A DNA stretch of 64,000 nucleotides from the NCBI GenBank assembly GCA_046329585.1, contig JAXLUI010000001.1, positions 1,364,001-1,428,000 on the forward strand, written 5' to 3'. The DNA comes from DLKC01 sp002478885 (GTDB taxonomy: Bacteria; Bacteroidota; Bacteroidia; Chitinophagales; Chitinophagaceae). A model generated the notes under the pieces. The model searched no databases. It saw nothing but the letters and a program-made list of their open reading frames with translations, and had not been told where the DNA came from. Position numbers and translations under genes: made by a program. Position 1 is the stretch's first letter. Each line of letters begins with the position of its first letter. Below, piece after piece: positions 9,418 to 19,283 of this stretch.

Positions 9418-11292
9418 TCAGAAATTATACACAAAACCAAGATTCAATCCGTAGGCGCTATAGTTGGTTTTTGCAGTACTGTTATAAATGGAATTAAACT
9501 GGTCGGTAGTTTTATCGATGGGTTTATATTTTTCTTTTTTTTCAGGCAGAGCAGCGTACATAAAGTGTGCGCCAAATTGTAAACCCCAATTTTTACCGAT
9601 TTGTTTTTGAAGGTTAATATCAAGGTTAAAAGCTACCGTTGCGCGCAACGAATTTTTTTGTTTCCCGGTATAAGGTTTATTGTCCGCAAAATCGTAGCTG
9701 GCAGAGTTTTGTTTTAGTTTATTGAACACTTCGTTGGCACCGGGGTTGGGATTTTGCGCATTGATGCTGTCGGCTGTAATAAAAAAATTATAAGTAGACC
9801 CGTTCTCAAAGAGATCAGTATAAACAACGTTTTCACCGTCGGTTTGATAGAGGCCACCAAAACTGATGTGCGCGTTATAATCAGATTTTGTGCTGAACAA
9901 CATAAGCGATGGCCCAAATTTAATATTGAGTAGTGACCTGTTTTGGTCGTCAAAATGCATGCGATAAGTGAACATTATGGGGAGGTTGAAAACGCTGTAA
10001 GTAATTGCCTCATTTAAGCTGTCGATGGTAATTTGCCTCCTGTAATAATCTGTTCCATCAAAAGATTTAAATGTGTACACGATAGGGCTGGTTAATTCGT
10101 AGTAAGCCTTAAATCCTGAATAAGACAGCCCAATGGAGATACCGCTTCTTCTTCTAGTTTTACCAAAGAAATAAGAAAAATTGGCACCTGCATTTATGCC
10201 GGTTGTATTTCCTGGGTTTTTCAAAACGCCTTTTTTTGATTGCAACACATCGATTGCATCGTTGCCAGATTCATCTACATAGCCTAGTTGATTGAGTTCG
10301 GGCAGGTTAATATTCGCTTTATTAAGGCTAACTCCTGCAAATGCATCCCACTGAAAGTTTTTCGGGAAATATGCAACTGCCGGGCATCCATGATTGATTG
10401 CATCGCCGAAGATATCCGGGCAATCATCGCTTTCATCAGCTACATGGTCGAGGTCGTAATCGGGCAAGCCCTGTGCACTAAAGTCGCCAGGGACTTTTGA
10501 CGCTTCCCCATTTATTTCTTCTGAATCCAATATACCGTCGCCATCGAAATCATTGTTGCAAACAATTGAATTATTCATTCGCTCGATGCGGTGTATTTTA
10601 TAAGTTCTGACAATATCGCCATCCACTACGGATTCATCATAGAACATTATGATGCGTAATGTATCTGCAGAAGTAAACCGGTAGACGGCCGAGTCTGCAG
10701 TTTTTACAATTTTTGCCGTTAACAAATTCCTCATGGAATCGGCCTTATTGGTTTTAAAATCGATTTTTCGGCTTTCAAAAACAGCGGATGCATATTTTGC
10801 GGTATCTACAACGAACTGCCTTGTTTTTTCAGCAGTACTTGTTCTCATTACCGTAATGATTACTTTATTTGAATCGTCGTAAAACTTACCGGCATCGATA
10901 ATTGAAACGAAGTTAATTGTTAGTTTTCTTAGCTCTAACGCAACATCATGCGCATATACATCGTAAGGTTTTGGAGCAGTATCGATTTCATAATATCCTT
11001 TGACCTGATAATTAACCTTGCTTTTTGCTTTCGTACCAAAGGCGTACCGGAAATGAGCGTTGAACTCATCATCGATTGTGGCCGATGAGTCGAAAAGGCT
11101 TTTAAATTTATTATAGGCTCTCAGGTCTACCGTGCCGCTTGCATTGTCAATACCGAGGTTCCAGGTTTCTCTTAAATTATTCCAGGCGTCTCTTAAAAGT
11201 GAATCCCTGTATACAGTTTCCTTATCAGGGGTTGCCTGGGCATCTGCCAGCAGAGGAAACAGAATAACCAATAACACAATAGTATATCTCAT
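9418..11292 (-). CDS. outer-membrane beta-barrel protein with calcium-binding type-3-like motifs
   Basis: A 624-residue exported protein. A signal peptide (about residues 1-20, ending in LADAQA) leads a periplasmic region. Aspartate-rich motifs follow in the middle, DFDGDGILDSEE and DYDLDHVADESDDCPD, as in thrombospondin type-3 repeats of OmpA-type proteins. The C-terminal half has alternating strands and ends in GLNLGFVYNF, typical of an outer-membrane barrel. No OmpA peptidoglycan-binding domain is visible. It follows the giant repeat protein by 12 bases on the same strand, so it is the last gene of the TIR/STAND/adhesin block. A role as surface anchor or export partner of that protein is an inference. 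Confidence 0.7.
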   Translation of the reverse strand: MRYTIVLLVILFPLLADAQATPDKETVYRDSLLRDAWNNLRETWNLGIDNASGTVDLRAYNKFKSLFDSSATIDDEFNAHFRYAFGTKAKSKVNYQVKGYYEIDTAPKPYDVYAHDVALELRKLTINFVSIIDAGKFYDDSNKVIITVMRTSTAEKTRQFVVDTAKYASAVFESRKIDFKTNKADSMRNLLTAKIVKTADSAVYRFTSADTLRIIMFYDESVVDGDIVRTYKIHRIERMNNSIVCNNDFDGDGILDSEEINGEASKVPGDFSAQGLPDYDLDHVADESDDCPDIFGDAINHGCPAVAYFPKNFQWDAFAGVSLNKANINLPELNQLGYVDESGNDAIDVLQSKKGVLKNPGNTTGINAGANFSYFFGKTRRRSGISIGLSYSGFKAYYELTSPIVYTFKSFDGTDYYRRQITIDSLNEAITYSVFNLPIMFTYRMHFDDQNRSLLNIKFGPSLMLFSTKSDYNAHISFGGLYQTDGENVVYTDLFENGSTYNFFITADSINAQNPNPGANEVFNKLKQNSASYDFADNKPYTGKQKNSLRATVAFNLDINLQKQIGKNWGLQFGAHFMYAALPEKKEKYKPIDKTTDQFNSIYNSTAKTNYSAYGLNLGFVYNF

Positions 11293-11304
11293 ACCCTAAT
11301 TACT

Positions 11305-14300
11305 TTAATGCTGGATTAAGAAACGTGAAGAGATTTTTTTAAGATCGCTGCTGTACAATTCAATAAAATATAGTCCGGCTGCCAGGTTGCCTGTTACAAA
11401 TTTTTCATTCACCGACTGGGTGAATTTATCAAAACTCTTCAGGTACACTATCTGCCCCACAGAATTATAGATCTTAGCCTTAATGCTACCATAGATATTG
11501 CCACTCAGCGTAATTTCGAAAACGCCATTATTTGGATTAGGCGTTACCTGCAACTTTGGTGCTGTGGTGATCGGCACTGTTACCAGTTTATCACTTACAT
11601 AAGGTCCGTTGTAATAAACCTTGCTAAAGCAATTTCCACTTTGAAGTGAAACCCAGTATAAATAAGTGGTCTCGTTCAAAGAACCATCGGCATTAATGTA
11701 TTCTTTATCCGGAGTAAAGAACTGATACACCTGGCCTGGAATTTCATGTGGCGCACTGAAAGATGAATCCGGCGTGATTGCTATTACCGAATCATAGCCC
11801 CATTGGTAGCTTTCAAGTGTATTGTCAGGATAAATAAGCAAATTGCCCGGTTGCTTTTTAAAGATTTTTCTTTCTGTGATTCCTTCAGTTGATTCCACTC
11901 TCACCTGCTGCGATACAGATACGGAACATCCTCCATTTGCCGTATTGATTGCTTGAGCATTAATGAGGTAGCTCCCCGGTTTCAAAAATGAGACGACTGT
12001 ATTCGCATCATTTGAATCCTTTATGTAAATGCTGTCCCTGCTTGTTGTTAGTGATGTCCAGCGATAATCAGTTCCGGCAACGGTATCGTCCACATGGAAA
12101 CTGATATTCTCGGAGCCATTGCATAAAACCAGGGTTTGGTAATCAGCAACCTTTGAAGTGAAATTCGGAGGTGCAGCAGATGGGTTAACTGTTATTGTAA
12201 ATAAACTGCTATCACCAGGGCATTTGGCGGAACTTGCGAAGACTGTTACCAATGCATGGACCGGAACCGTACCGGTATTGCTGGCCGGGAATGCGTTAAT
12301 ACTTCCGTCGGCTGCAGTTCCAAAACCAACAGCCGGGTTGCAGGTCCATCTGAAAGCGGAATCGGGCGAACTACTGCTAAAGAATATGCCTTTAGCATTA
12401 TCCTGGTTGCAGTAGACAAAATCATCAATTGGGTTGGCAGTTGCTGTAGGATTAACTTTTACCTGGATTGAATCTTTATTAATACAACCACTTTGGGTTA
12501 AAGTAAAAACGTATTTCACTGTCTTAGGCTGAGTGGAAGTGTTATTAAGATATTCCGAAATGTTGTTTCCCGGCACGTTTGATCTGGGCGGATTACTTAT
12601 ACCTGACACAGCATCACGGTTCCAGGCAAAACTTACTCCTGTTACAGAGCTGGACGCCGCGTATTTGAAAAGTGCACTATCACAAACATTTTGCTTATTG
12701 CTGCCGGCTAAGCTGGCCTCGGGAAAAACTCTTATGGTGAAGGTCGTGTTTGGTCCTTTGCAAGTGTTGGCAGAAATATACACTGTAACCTTCGAATCTA
12801 TAAGATCCGTTCCTTCATTGCGTGCTACGAAAGATCCAATATTGCCAGCGGTGCTGTCAGTACCTAATCCAAAGTCCACCTTTGACTTCCATCCAAAGGA
12901 TGCACCCTCAGTGCTACTGCTAAAATTTATACCATTCACAGAAACGCCTGCGCAAAAGGCGGTATCTCTTATTAAGTCAATTTTCGGTGTAGGGTTTACG
13001 GTAACGGATACAGTATCTCTGGTTCCGCAACCCAGTCCTGTTGACAAATTAAAAACATACTTTACTACAATAGGCTGATCAGTAGTGTTGTGAAGTATTT
13101 CGTCTATTACAGAATTCGTTCCGCTACCTGCCGGATTGTCGATCCCGGCAACTTCAGCGCGTTCCCATGTATAGGCCGTCTCCGGATCTGCAGAACTTGT
13201 TGCTGTATAATTAAATACGGAATTATCACATGTATTCCGGGTTCTTTCGCTAGTGAGCACAGGAGTAGGGAGCACCCTGATTATAAATGAAGTTTCAGGA
13301 CCTGGGCAATGATCGATGCTTGCTGTAATCTGAACGTTCACCACAGCGCTTATAGAACTATCTCCTGTATTTGTCGCATTAAAAACAGGTATATTGCCTC
13401 CACCCGTAAGCCCAAATCCAACCGTCCGGCTACAGGTCCAGGTAAATGAAGGATTAGGAGACTGACTGTTAAAACTTATTCCCTTGTCTACCAAAGCACC
13501 ATTACAAAATATGGTATCATTATGCAGTTCTGTCTGCGGAGTAGGATTTACAACAACTCGCACTGTATCTATTGTCGTACACCCCCCGCTTCCTGTAAAT
13601 AGCTGAAAAACATATTTCACGACAATTGGCTGCGATGTGATGTTGTGCAGCGTTTCACTAATTACGGAATCTGTTGCGCTTGCAGCTCCATTAGTTATTC
13701 CTTCCACAACTGCCCTGTCCCATCTGAAATTTGTTTCATTTGCAGAGCTTTTAGCTGTATAGGCAAACGGCGCCCCATCGCAAACACTGAAATTCTTGCT
13801 GCTGGTCAGCACAGGGCCTGATAATACAGCAATAGTGGCTGTAGCTTTTTGATCATTGCTACATCCATTACCGTCAACTACCGCGATTAGTTGATAGCTT
13901 AAATTTCCTGTCAGGCCTGTCTGCGCGGATATTTTTGCAGTTGACCCGTCAATGGTCGTAATACTTTGAAGAGGGCCGTTATTTATTGCATAAAAGAAAG
14001 TGAAAGGGTCTTTTCCGACTGTTCCGGTAAAGGTTATAGTTGCAGGTTCATTAAGACAAACCGTTTGCTTATCGCTGAAGATTATTCCCACAGGAGGTGC
14101 TGCAACGTTTATTGCCCCTGAGACAGCACTTACTGCCGGTGGAGCACAGCTCCCCGATACAATGCAATAATAAAACCTGGTACCTGCGACTTCAGTTAAT
14201 GGAGTATATGAATTGCTGGCCGCTCCCTCTATTTTAATCCCTCCAACATTGCTTGCAGTAGTATTTACATACCACTGGTAGGTCAATCCGGTGCCTGAGG

Positions 14301-16302
14301 CAACAACCGAAATTGGGTCTGCCGTTTCATTCAGGCAAATAGTCCGGAGGATCGTTGAAGGCTGCGTGATAATGTCCGGGGATGTATTTACAACGGCTGT
14401 AACAGGTGTTCTTGTTGATGAAACACAACCGGTATTTTTATTCCTGGCCTGCGCATAAAAGATGGTTGTGGCAGACAGACTGGGTGTGGTAAAACTCAAA
14501 GTGCCAATCCCACCATTGAGAGGCACACCACCCGTTGCAATCGCATACCAATCGGTTGTCTCATCTGCTCCCACTGTAGCAGAAATATTAACTGTTCCTG
14601 GTCCGCATCTTGAATTTCCAATTCCAGCGGCCGGACCGGGCAGAATTGTATTTTGCATGATGCTGATACTGTCCTTTGCGGAACATCCGTTTGCTCCGGT
14701 TACCGTTACCGTATAAGTACCCGGTGATGAAAAGCTATTTGTCGCGCTTGTAGCTGCAGTTCCACCATTCCATAGATAAGAATTGCCGCCAGATGCCGTC
14801 ACATTTATCAACGAAGTATTGCACGTCAAAACATCAGTGCCCGTATTGTTTATGATAATAACTGCAGGCTTTGTGATATCTTGTGTAATCGCAACGTTTG
14901 CCTTACTGACGCAGCCTGTTGTTCCTGTTACCGTTACACTGTATATGCTTGGAGCAGCAAAACTGGTGGTGGCCGTTTTTGCACCGTTCGACCATTCATA
15001 AGACAAACCTCCACTGGCTGTCACATTTATTGAGGTGGTCGTACAGTTTAAAACAGTTGTTCCGGTATTGTTTGTTATAACAGCAAGTGGTTTTGAAGTG
15101 TCTTGTGTTATGGTAATGCCTGTTGAATTCGAACAACCATTTGTTCCTGTCACAGTTACGGTATATGTACCAGGTGAAGAAAAACTATTAGCTGCAGTTG
15201 TTGCCCCATCTAACCAGGAATAAGTTGAACCTCCTGTTGCTGTAACACTAACAGATGGAATTGTACAGGTTAAAATAGTAGTTCCTGTATTGTTGATTAT
15301 ACCTGCAACAGGCTTTGTGATATCCTGTTTAATTAAAGTGCTGGCGGTGTCTGTACATCCGTTTATGCCCGTGGCTGTAACAATGTAAATGCCTGGTAAT
15401 GAGAAGCTGTTTTTTGCTGTTTTTATGCCATTTGACCATGAGTAGGATATACCTCCGGTTGCTGTAACATTTATTGATGTGGTGGTGCAAGTTAAAATGG
15501 TTGTTCCTGTATTATTTGTTATACCAGCCACAGGCTTACCTATATTTTGTGTAATTGATATACCTGCTTCGCTGCTGCATCCATTTGCTCCTGTCACCGT
15601 CACAGTATAATCACCTGGTGATGAAAAACTGTTTGCCGCTGTTGTCGTTCCAGTGGACCATAAATAAGTTGAGCCGCCGGTTGCTGTAACATTGATCAAA
15701 GGAATTGAACAGGTTAATACGGAGGATCCACTATTATTCGTAATTGAAGCAACGGGTTTTAGGGTGTCTTGTGTTATGGGAAGATTGGCTGTATTGCTGC
15801 AGCCATTCATTCCTTTCGCAGTTACCGTATAAGTGCCGGGTGACGAAAAACTGTTTGCAGCAGTTGTAGCCCCATTTGACCATAAATAAGAAACACCTCC
15901 GGTTGCAGTAACATTGATCACCTGAATTGAACAGGTCAATACAGATGTTCCGGTATTATTGATTATACCCACAGATGGTTTTGATACATCCTGCGTAATC
16001 GTGATGGAGGATGTACTGGTACAATTCGTCGCATCTTTTATTACTACCGTGTAATTGCCAGGCTCAGTGACGTCCAGGGTTGAGAGGCTACCAATAACAC
16101 TGGTAAAGTCTCCGTTTTTGTACCAGCTGTATTTTACAGGTGCTGAAGTATTTTTTGTAGCTGTAATTAGGGTTATGCTTGTATCTACGCAATTAAGTAC
16201 TGTATTCGTATTGGTGATGCTAACATAACAGGCTTGGGCATAAAGCCTGTTATTGAAAAGACAAAAAACCAACAGCAATATAAGCACCGGCACTTTTCTC
16301 AT
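11305..16302 (-). CDS. giant secreted repeat protein with Ig/PKD-like domains and T9SS C-terminal sorting domain
   Basis: A 1665-residue protein. A signal peptide (residues 1-23, ending LYAQA) is followed by a divergent first repeat. Six tandem 74-76-residue repeats fill residues 108-553 (pattern NNTGT..LTC...INVTATGG.SY.WS.G..TA), each with two cysteines. A spacer with Ig-like segments comes next. Then three copies of a roughly 190-residue PKD-like unit (pattern VCD...F.Y.A.SS and VVKYVF) fill about residues 860-1440. The last 80 residues (VTPNPNNGVFEI... AAGLYFIEL) are a type A sorting domain for the type IX secretion system, so it should be exported and anchored on the cell surface. It starts 4 bases after the nSTAND gene stop. 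An adhesin or surface sensor is likely. Confidence 0.85.
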   Translation of the reverse strand: MRKVPVLILLLVFCLFNNRLYAQACYVSITNTNTVLNCVDTSITLITATKNTSAPVKYSWYKNGDFTSVIGSLSTLDVTEPGNYTVVIKDATNCTSTSSITITQDVSKPSVGIINNTGTSVLTCSIQVINVTATGGVSYLWSNGATTAANSFSSPGTYTVTAKGMNGCSNTANLPITQDTLKPVASITNNSGSSVLTCSIPLINVTATGGSTYLWSTGTTTAANSFSSPGDYTVTVTGANGCSSEAGISITQNIGKPVAGITNNTGTTILTCTTTSINVTATGGISYSWSNGIKTAKNSFSLPGIYIVTATGINGCTDTASTLIKQDITKPVAGIINNTGTTILTCTIPSVSVTATGGSTYSWLDGATTAANSFSSPGTYTVTVTGTNGCSNSTGITITQDTSKPLAVITNNTGTTVLNCTTTSINVTASGGLSYEWSNGAKTATTSFAAPSIYSVTVTGTTGCVSKANVAITQDITKPAVIIINNTGTDVLTCNTSLINVTASGGNSYLWNGGTAATSATNSFSSPGTYTVTVTGANGCSAKDSISIMQNTILPGPAAGIGNSRCGPGTVNISATVGADETTDWYAIATGGVPLNGGIGTLSFTTPSLSATTIFYAQARNKNTGCVSSTRTPVTAVVNTSPDIITQPSTILRTICLNETADPISVVASGTGLTYQWYVNTTASNVGGIKIEGAASNSYTPLTEVAGTRFYYCIVSGSCAPPAVSAVSGAINVAAPPVGIIFSDKQTVCLNEPATITFTGTVGKDPFTFFYAINNGPLQSITTIDGSTAKISAQTGLTGNLSYQLIAVVDGNGCSNDQKATATIAVLSGPVLTSSKNFSVCDGAPFAYTAKSSANETNFRWDRAVVEGITNGAASATDSVISETLHNITSQPIVVKYVFQLFTGSGGCTTIDTVRVVVNPTPQTELHNDTIFCNGALVDKGISFNSQSPNPSFTWTCSRTVGFGLTGGGNIPVFNATNTGDSSISAVVNVQITASIDHCPGPETSFIIRVLPTPVLTSERTRNTCDNSVFNYTATSSADPETAYTWERAEVAGIDNPAGSGTNSVIDEILHNTTDQPIVVKYVFNLSTGLGCGTRDTVSVTVNPTPKIDLIRDTAFCAGVSVNGINFSSSTEGASFGWKSKVDFGLGTDSTAGNIGSFVARNEGTDLIDSKVTVYISANTCKGPNTTFTIRVFPEASLAGSNKQNVCDSALFKYAASSSVTGVSFAWNRDAVSGISNPPRSNVPGNNISEYLNNTSTQPKTVKYVFTLTQSGCINKDSIQVKVNPTATANPIDDFVYCNQDNAKGIFFSSSSPDSAFRWTCNPAVGFGTAADGSINAFPASNTGTVPVHALVTVFASSAKCPGDSSLFTITVNPSAAPPNFTSKVADYQTLVLCNGSENISFHVDDTVAGTDYRWTSLTTSRDSIYIKDSNDANTVVSFLKPGSYLINAQAINTANGGCSVSVSQQVRVESTEGITERKIFKKQPGNLLIYPDNTLESYQWGYDSVIAITPDSSFSAPHEIPGQVYQFFTPDKEYINADGSLNETTYLYWVSLQSGNCFSKVYYNGPYVSDKLVTVPITTAPKLQVTPNPNNGVFEITLSGNIYGSIKAKIYNSVGQIVYLKSFDKFTQSVNEKFVTGNLAAGLYFIELYSSDLKKISSRFLIQH
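14644..15981 (-). repeat. six tandem 222-base coding repeats in the secreted repeat protein
   Basis: Each unit of 74 codons (the sixth has 76) begins with codons for KP and an (I/T)NN(T/S)G pattern and ends with a QD or QN pair. Adjacent copies share long identical stretches at the DNA level. The array could gain or lose units by recombination. Boundaries follow the first KP codon at 15981 and the end of the sixth unit near 14644. Confidence 0.85.
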
Positions 16303-16306
16303 TTTC

Positions 16307-19270
16307 TTAATAGATTTTGATTTCGGGTTGTCTGCTCATCAGATCGACCAGTTTGTTACGATTAATGCCTGTTGGATCCACCTGCATGATTTTTTTTAAA
16401 CTGTTCAGCAGATCTACGCTAAAAGGATTCCACAAATATGTTATGATCCTGTTCTCAGAAGCAGGCTTTGTAAAAAGTTTTATCCTTTTGATTTCTTTGT
16501 CATATTCGGCGTACAGTACGTCGTTGCTTATTTTTTCCGGGTAGACATTACCACCAAGATTTTTGCCAGGCAGCAAATAATCTGCATTTAGTAAAAAAAC
16601 AACTGGCCGGCTTCTCAAGCCTGCAACAAGCAGATAAGAATGCCCATTTTCGACAAAGAACTTTGTAGCTGTAATTTTTGAATAAAGTGAATTCTGAAAA
16701 ACCGGTTGGTTCTTATTGTCGCTTTTATATTTTATAAAGCCTATATCTCCGTTTACAGTTCCAAAATAAATAATATCTCCATTTTCATTATAATCCAATG
16801 CTGTAATTTTTACTCCCGTTGCTATGCGGTTCTCCAAAAAAGGCTTTCCATCGCTACCGTCCCGGTATACATAAATAAAATTATCAGTAGTTGCACATAA
16901 ATTTATACGATCAACTTTATTGCTGGCCGACGCTGTTACCCTATTACCCAATTCTGCTACGGCGACTGTATTAACAGAATTAGCAGTAATGTTTAAAGGT
17001 ATCCCTAGCTTTTCATCATTGGGGTCTGTACTAACCCCGGCAGCAATCTCTCCCTTGTTATATTTTTTAAGAGTAAAATATAGCTTTTCGTACAGGTCAT
17101 TATTGTTATACAATTTCTCTTTAAGAGAATAGTAGCTTTTTAAAGGCATATTGTTGTTATCAAGGGCTTTAGTCAATGATTCCAGGTTGTCCAGGTGATT
17201 ACAGTACGCAATGAGTTTGTAATCAAAAGTATCCTTACTAATCTTAGTGGCCTCCGTTGGTACTTCCCGTATCAAACGCGCATATTCATTTGGCGCGGTC
17301 AGGATGTTCTGCCTAGTTGCTATCTTTCTCTGTTTGTCCGCTTCTATCTTGTTGTTCTCGGCCAGGCTTTTTTGATTTAGGGCAATGCCCTTTTGGATAT
17401 CAGCACTGTCTTTTTGTGCCCTGGCATAGTTTGCGGAATCAGTTGCCAAACCTTTTAAACTGTCTGCAATATGCTTCTGCTTCTTAGCTTCATTTGCCGA
17501 AATTCGCGCTAATTCAGCTTCAGACTGGGCGCGCGTTCTTTCCCTTTCTGCAACCCGGGCTGAATAGTCTGCCTCTATCGCACTCTGTTGTGCAGCATCC
17601 TTTTGGTGTTTAATCACGACCAACGCCCAGGAACCTGCAAAAACAAAAACTATAAGTGTCGCAATTATTGCCAGCAAAATTTTATTTTTTCGCCTCCGTG
17701 CTTCTTCCTCTTTTTCCCGTTTTGCATCGTCTTCCTTTTTATCCTGTTCTAGTTTACGCAAACGTTGCGTTTCTTTTTCAACTTCAATCGCTTTTCCGTT
17801 GCTTCTCTGAAGAAAGTCAAGAGCCAGATCCACTTGCTGTTGCTGCTGCTCAATATTAAGACCATTATTAAACCCTGAGACCCATAATTTTACCAATTCT
17901 ACATCACCATTAAATTCTTTTAGCCAGTCCAACCCTGCCTGGAGTTTCGGTCCAACATTTAATCCATCTCTTTCTTCATTCTTAGCATCTTCTGCCAGCC
18001 TGCGAAACGTACCTAATTTCACAGCTTCATCCTCGGTCCATTTCACCAGGCGTTCCCATTTACGCATTAAACTTTCGTGCGAAATATCGATAATTGATTC
18101 CCCCGTTAATGCGTCACTATTAGGCGTAGCAATTAAAAATGTACGCCCGGGCTTTCTAAAAACATCCACTACCTGGATAACGTCTTTCTTAGTAGCTTTA
18201 ATAAGATTTGAGATATATTGTATTTTTTGGGGTCTGCGAACACCCCGCACATCAGCAGCCTTATCAGTTAATGCTTTAAACATTAACTCGCATATCCGCT
18301 GAAGTTTTACTGTTCTAATATCGTCACCTTCAATCGTTAAATCCTCATAGGCCTCATCGGCGTGTTGCGACAAAGCCTTTTCCATAGTGCCAATCTGTTC
18401 ATAATCGGCGAAATCGATAGGTGTGTTCAATTGCTTTCTCTCATACCATGTATTCCAGGTGCGCATCATGGCATGTTGCATTACGGGCAATTGATCGGTA
18501 TCGTTATTGATATCATTTAATAATCTTGTAACTAGGCGTTGAGTGATGGTAGCCATGCTCACCGCGACAGGCATAGTAATCGCTTCGCGAATTTGTTCAC
18601 GTGTCATCCGGGGTACAAGATATTGCCCCAGGTTAATGGCTTCAGGTAGCCCACGAAATTCCGCGCAATCTCCCAAAAAGTCCGAACGCATGGTTAACAA
18701 AACATAAATAAGACATTCCTTTTGTTGCGCCGCAGCCAGGAGTAACTGGATAAAATGTGTTGCATCGCTTTTCCCCAGGTTATTTTCTTTTTCATATCGG
18801 CGGAATCGAAATAATTCTTCAAACTGATCAACTACAATTAGCAGATTTTCATTAGCTGGCAGATGAGCATCTTTATAAACTTGTACCAACCCGTTCGAAC
18901 TGCGCCTGAGTGAAGATTCGATAATAGCTTGATAAGGGATTCCATCATCCGTTTTTTCTGAATTATATAAGACGCTTTTATGTGTTAGTGCTTCAGCCAG
19001 ATTGGAAATTGGTTTGTCGCCGGGACGCATTTCCACAACATGCCAATCGTGACCAGATGAAAGAAATCCGCTATGTATGGCCGGTATTAAACCCGATTTT
19101 ACCAACGACGATTTCCCGCTTCCCGAAGAACCGATAACAGCAAGAAAGCGGCTGTGGGCAAATTTTTTCAGCAGGTCATTGATTTCGGGAGCTCTTCCAA
19201 AAAATAAATAATCTTCGTCTTTCTCAAAAGCGCGTAAACCGACAAAAGGATTAATAAGCTCGATGCCCAT
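16307..19270 (-). CDS. nSTAND-type P-loop NTPase with membrane helix, coiled coils and C-terminal propeller-like region
   Basis: A 987-residue multidomain protein. It opens with NPFVGLRAFE and FFGR, then Walker A GSSGSGKSS (residues 48-56) and Walker B VVDQFEE (146-152), a pattern of novel-STAND (nSTAND1) NTPases. A helical segment with ISHESLMRKW (about 397-406) resembles the winged-helix end of the STAND module. Charged coiled coils (about 475-530 and 555-660) flank one transmembrane helix (531-553). The remainder carries degenerate beta-propeller-like strands. STAND proteins are signal-triggered switches that assemble on ligand binding and activate an effector. The TIR protein gene lies 13 bases upstream on the same strand, making TIR the probable effector. 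The membrane helix suggests a sensor at the inner membrane. Confidence 0.8.
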   Translation of the reverse strand: MGIELINPFVGLRAFEKDEDYLFFGRAPEINDLLKKFAHSRFLAVIGSSGSGKSSLVKSGLIPAIHSGFLSSGHDWHVVEMRPGDKPISNLAEALTHKSVLYNSEKTDDGIPYQAIIESSLRRSSNGLVQVYKDAHLPANENLLIVVDQFEELFRFRRYEKENNLGKSDATHFIQLLLAAAQQKECLIYVLLTMRSDFLGDCAEFRGLPEAINLGQYLVPRMTREQIREAITMPVAVSMATITQRLVTRLLNDINNDTDQLPVMQHAMMRTWNTWYERKQLNTPIDFADYEQIGTMEKALSQHADEAYEDLTIEGDDIRTVKLQRICELMFKALTDKAADVRGVRRPQKIQYISNLIKATKKDVIQVVDVFRKPGRTFLIATPNSDALTGESIIDISHESLMRKWERLVKWTEDEAVKLGTFRRLAEDAKNEERDGLNVGPKLQAGLDWLKEFNGDVELVKLWVSGFNNGLNIEQQQQQVDLALDFLQRSNGKAIEVEKETQRLRKLEQDKKEDDAKREKEEEARRRKNKILLAIIATLIVFVFAGSWALVVIKHQKDAAQQSAIEADYSARVAERERTRAQSEAELARISANEAKKQKHIADSLKGLATDSANYARAQKDSADIQKGIALNQKSLAENNKIEADKQRKIATRQNILTAPNEYARLIREVPTEATKISKDTFDYKLIAYCNHLDNLESLTKALDNNNMPLKSYYSLKEKLYNNNDLYEKLYFTLKKYNKGEIAAGVSTDPNDEKLGIPLNITANSVNTVAVAELGNRVTASASNKVDRINLCATTDNFIYVYRDGSDGKPFLENRIATGVKITALDYNENGDIIYFGTVNGDIGFIKYKSDNKNQPVFQNSLYSKITATKFFVENGHSYLLVAGLRSRPVVFLLNADYLLPGKNLGGNVYPEKISNDVLYAEYDKEIKRIKLFTKPASENRIITYLWNPFSVDLLNSLKKIMQVDPTGINRNKLVDLMSRQPEIKIY

Positions 19271-19283
19271 AAGACGGATTGTA

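Noticed and set aside
14644..15981. Regularly spaced repeats that might suggest a CRISPR-like array
   Set aside because: Units are 222 bases, in frame, and encode a conserved Ig-like repeat; there are no short repeats with unique spacers.
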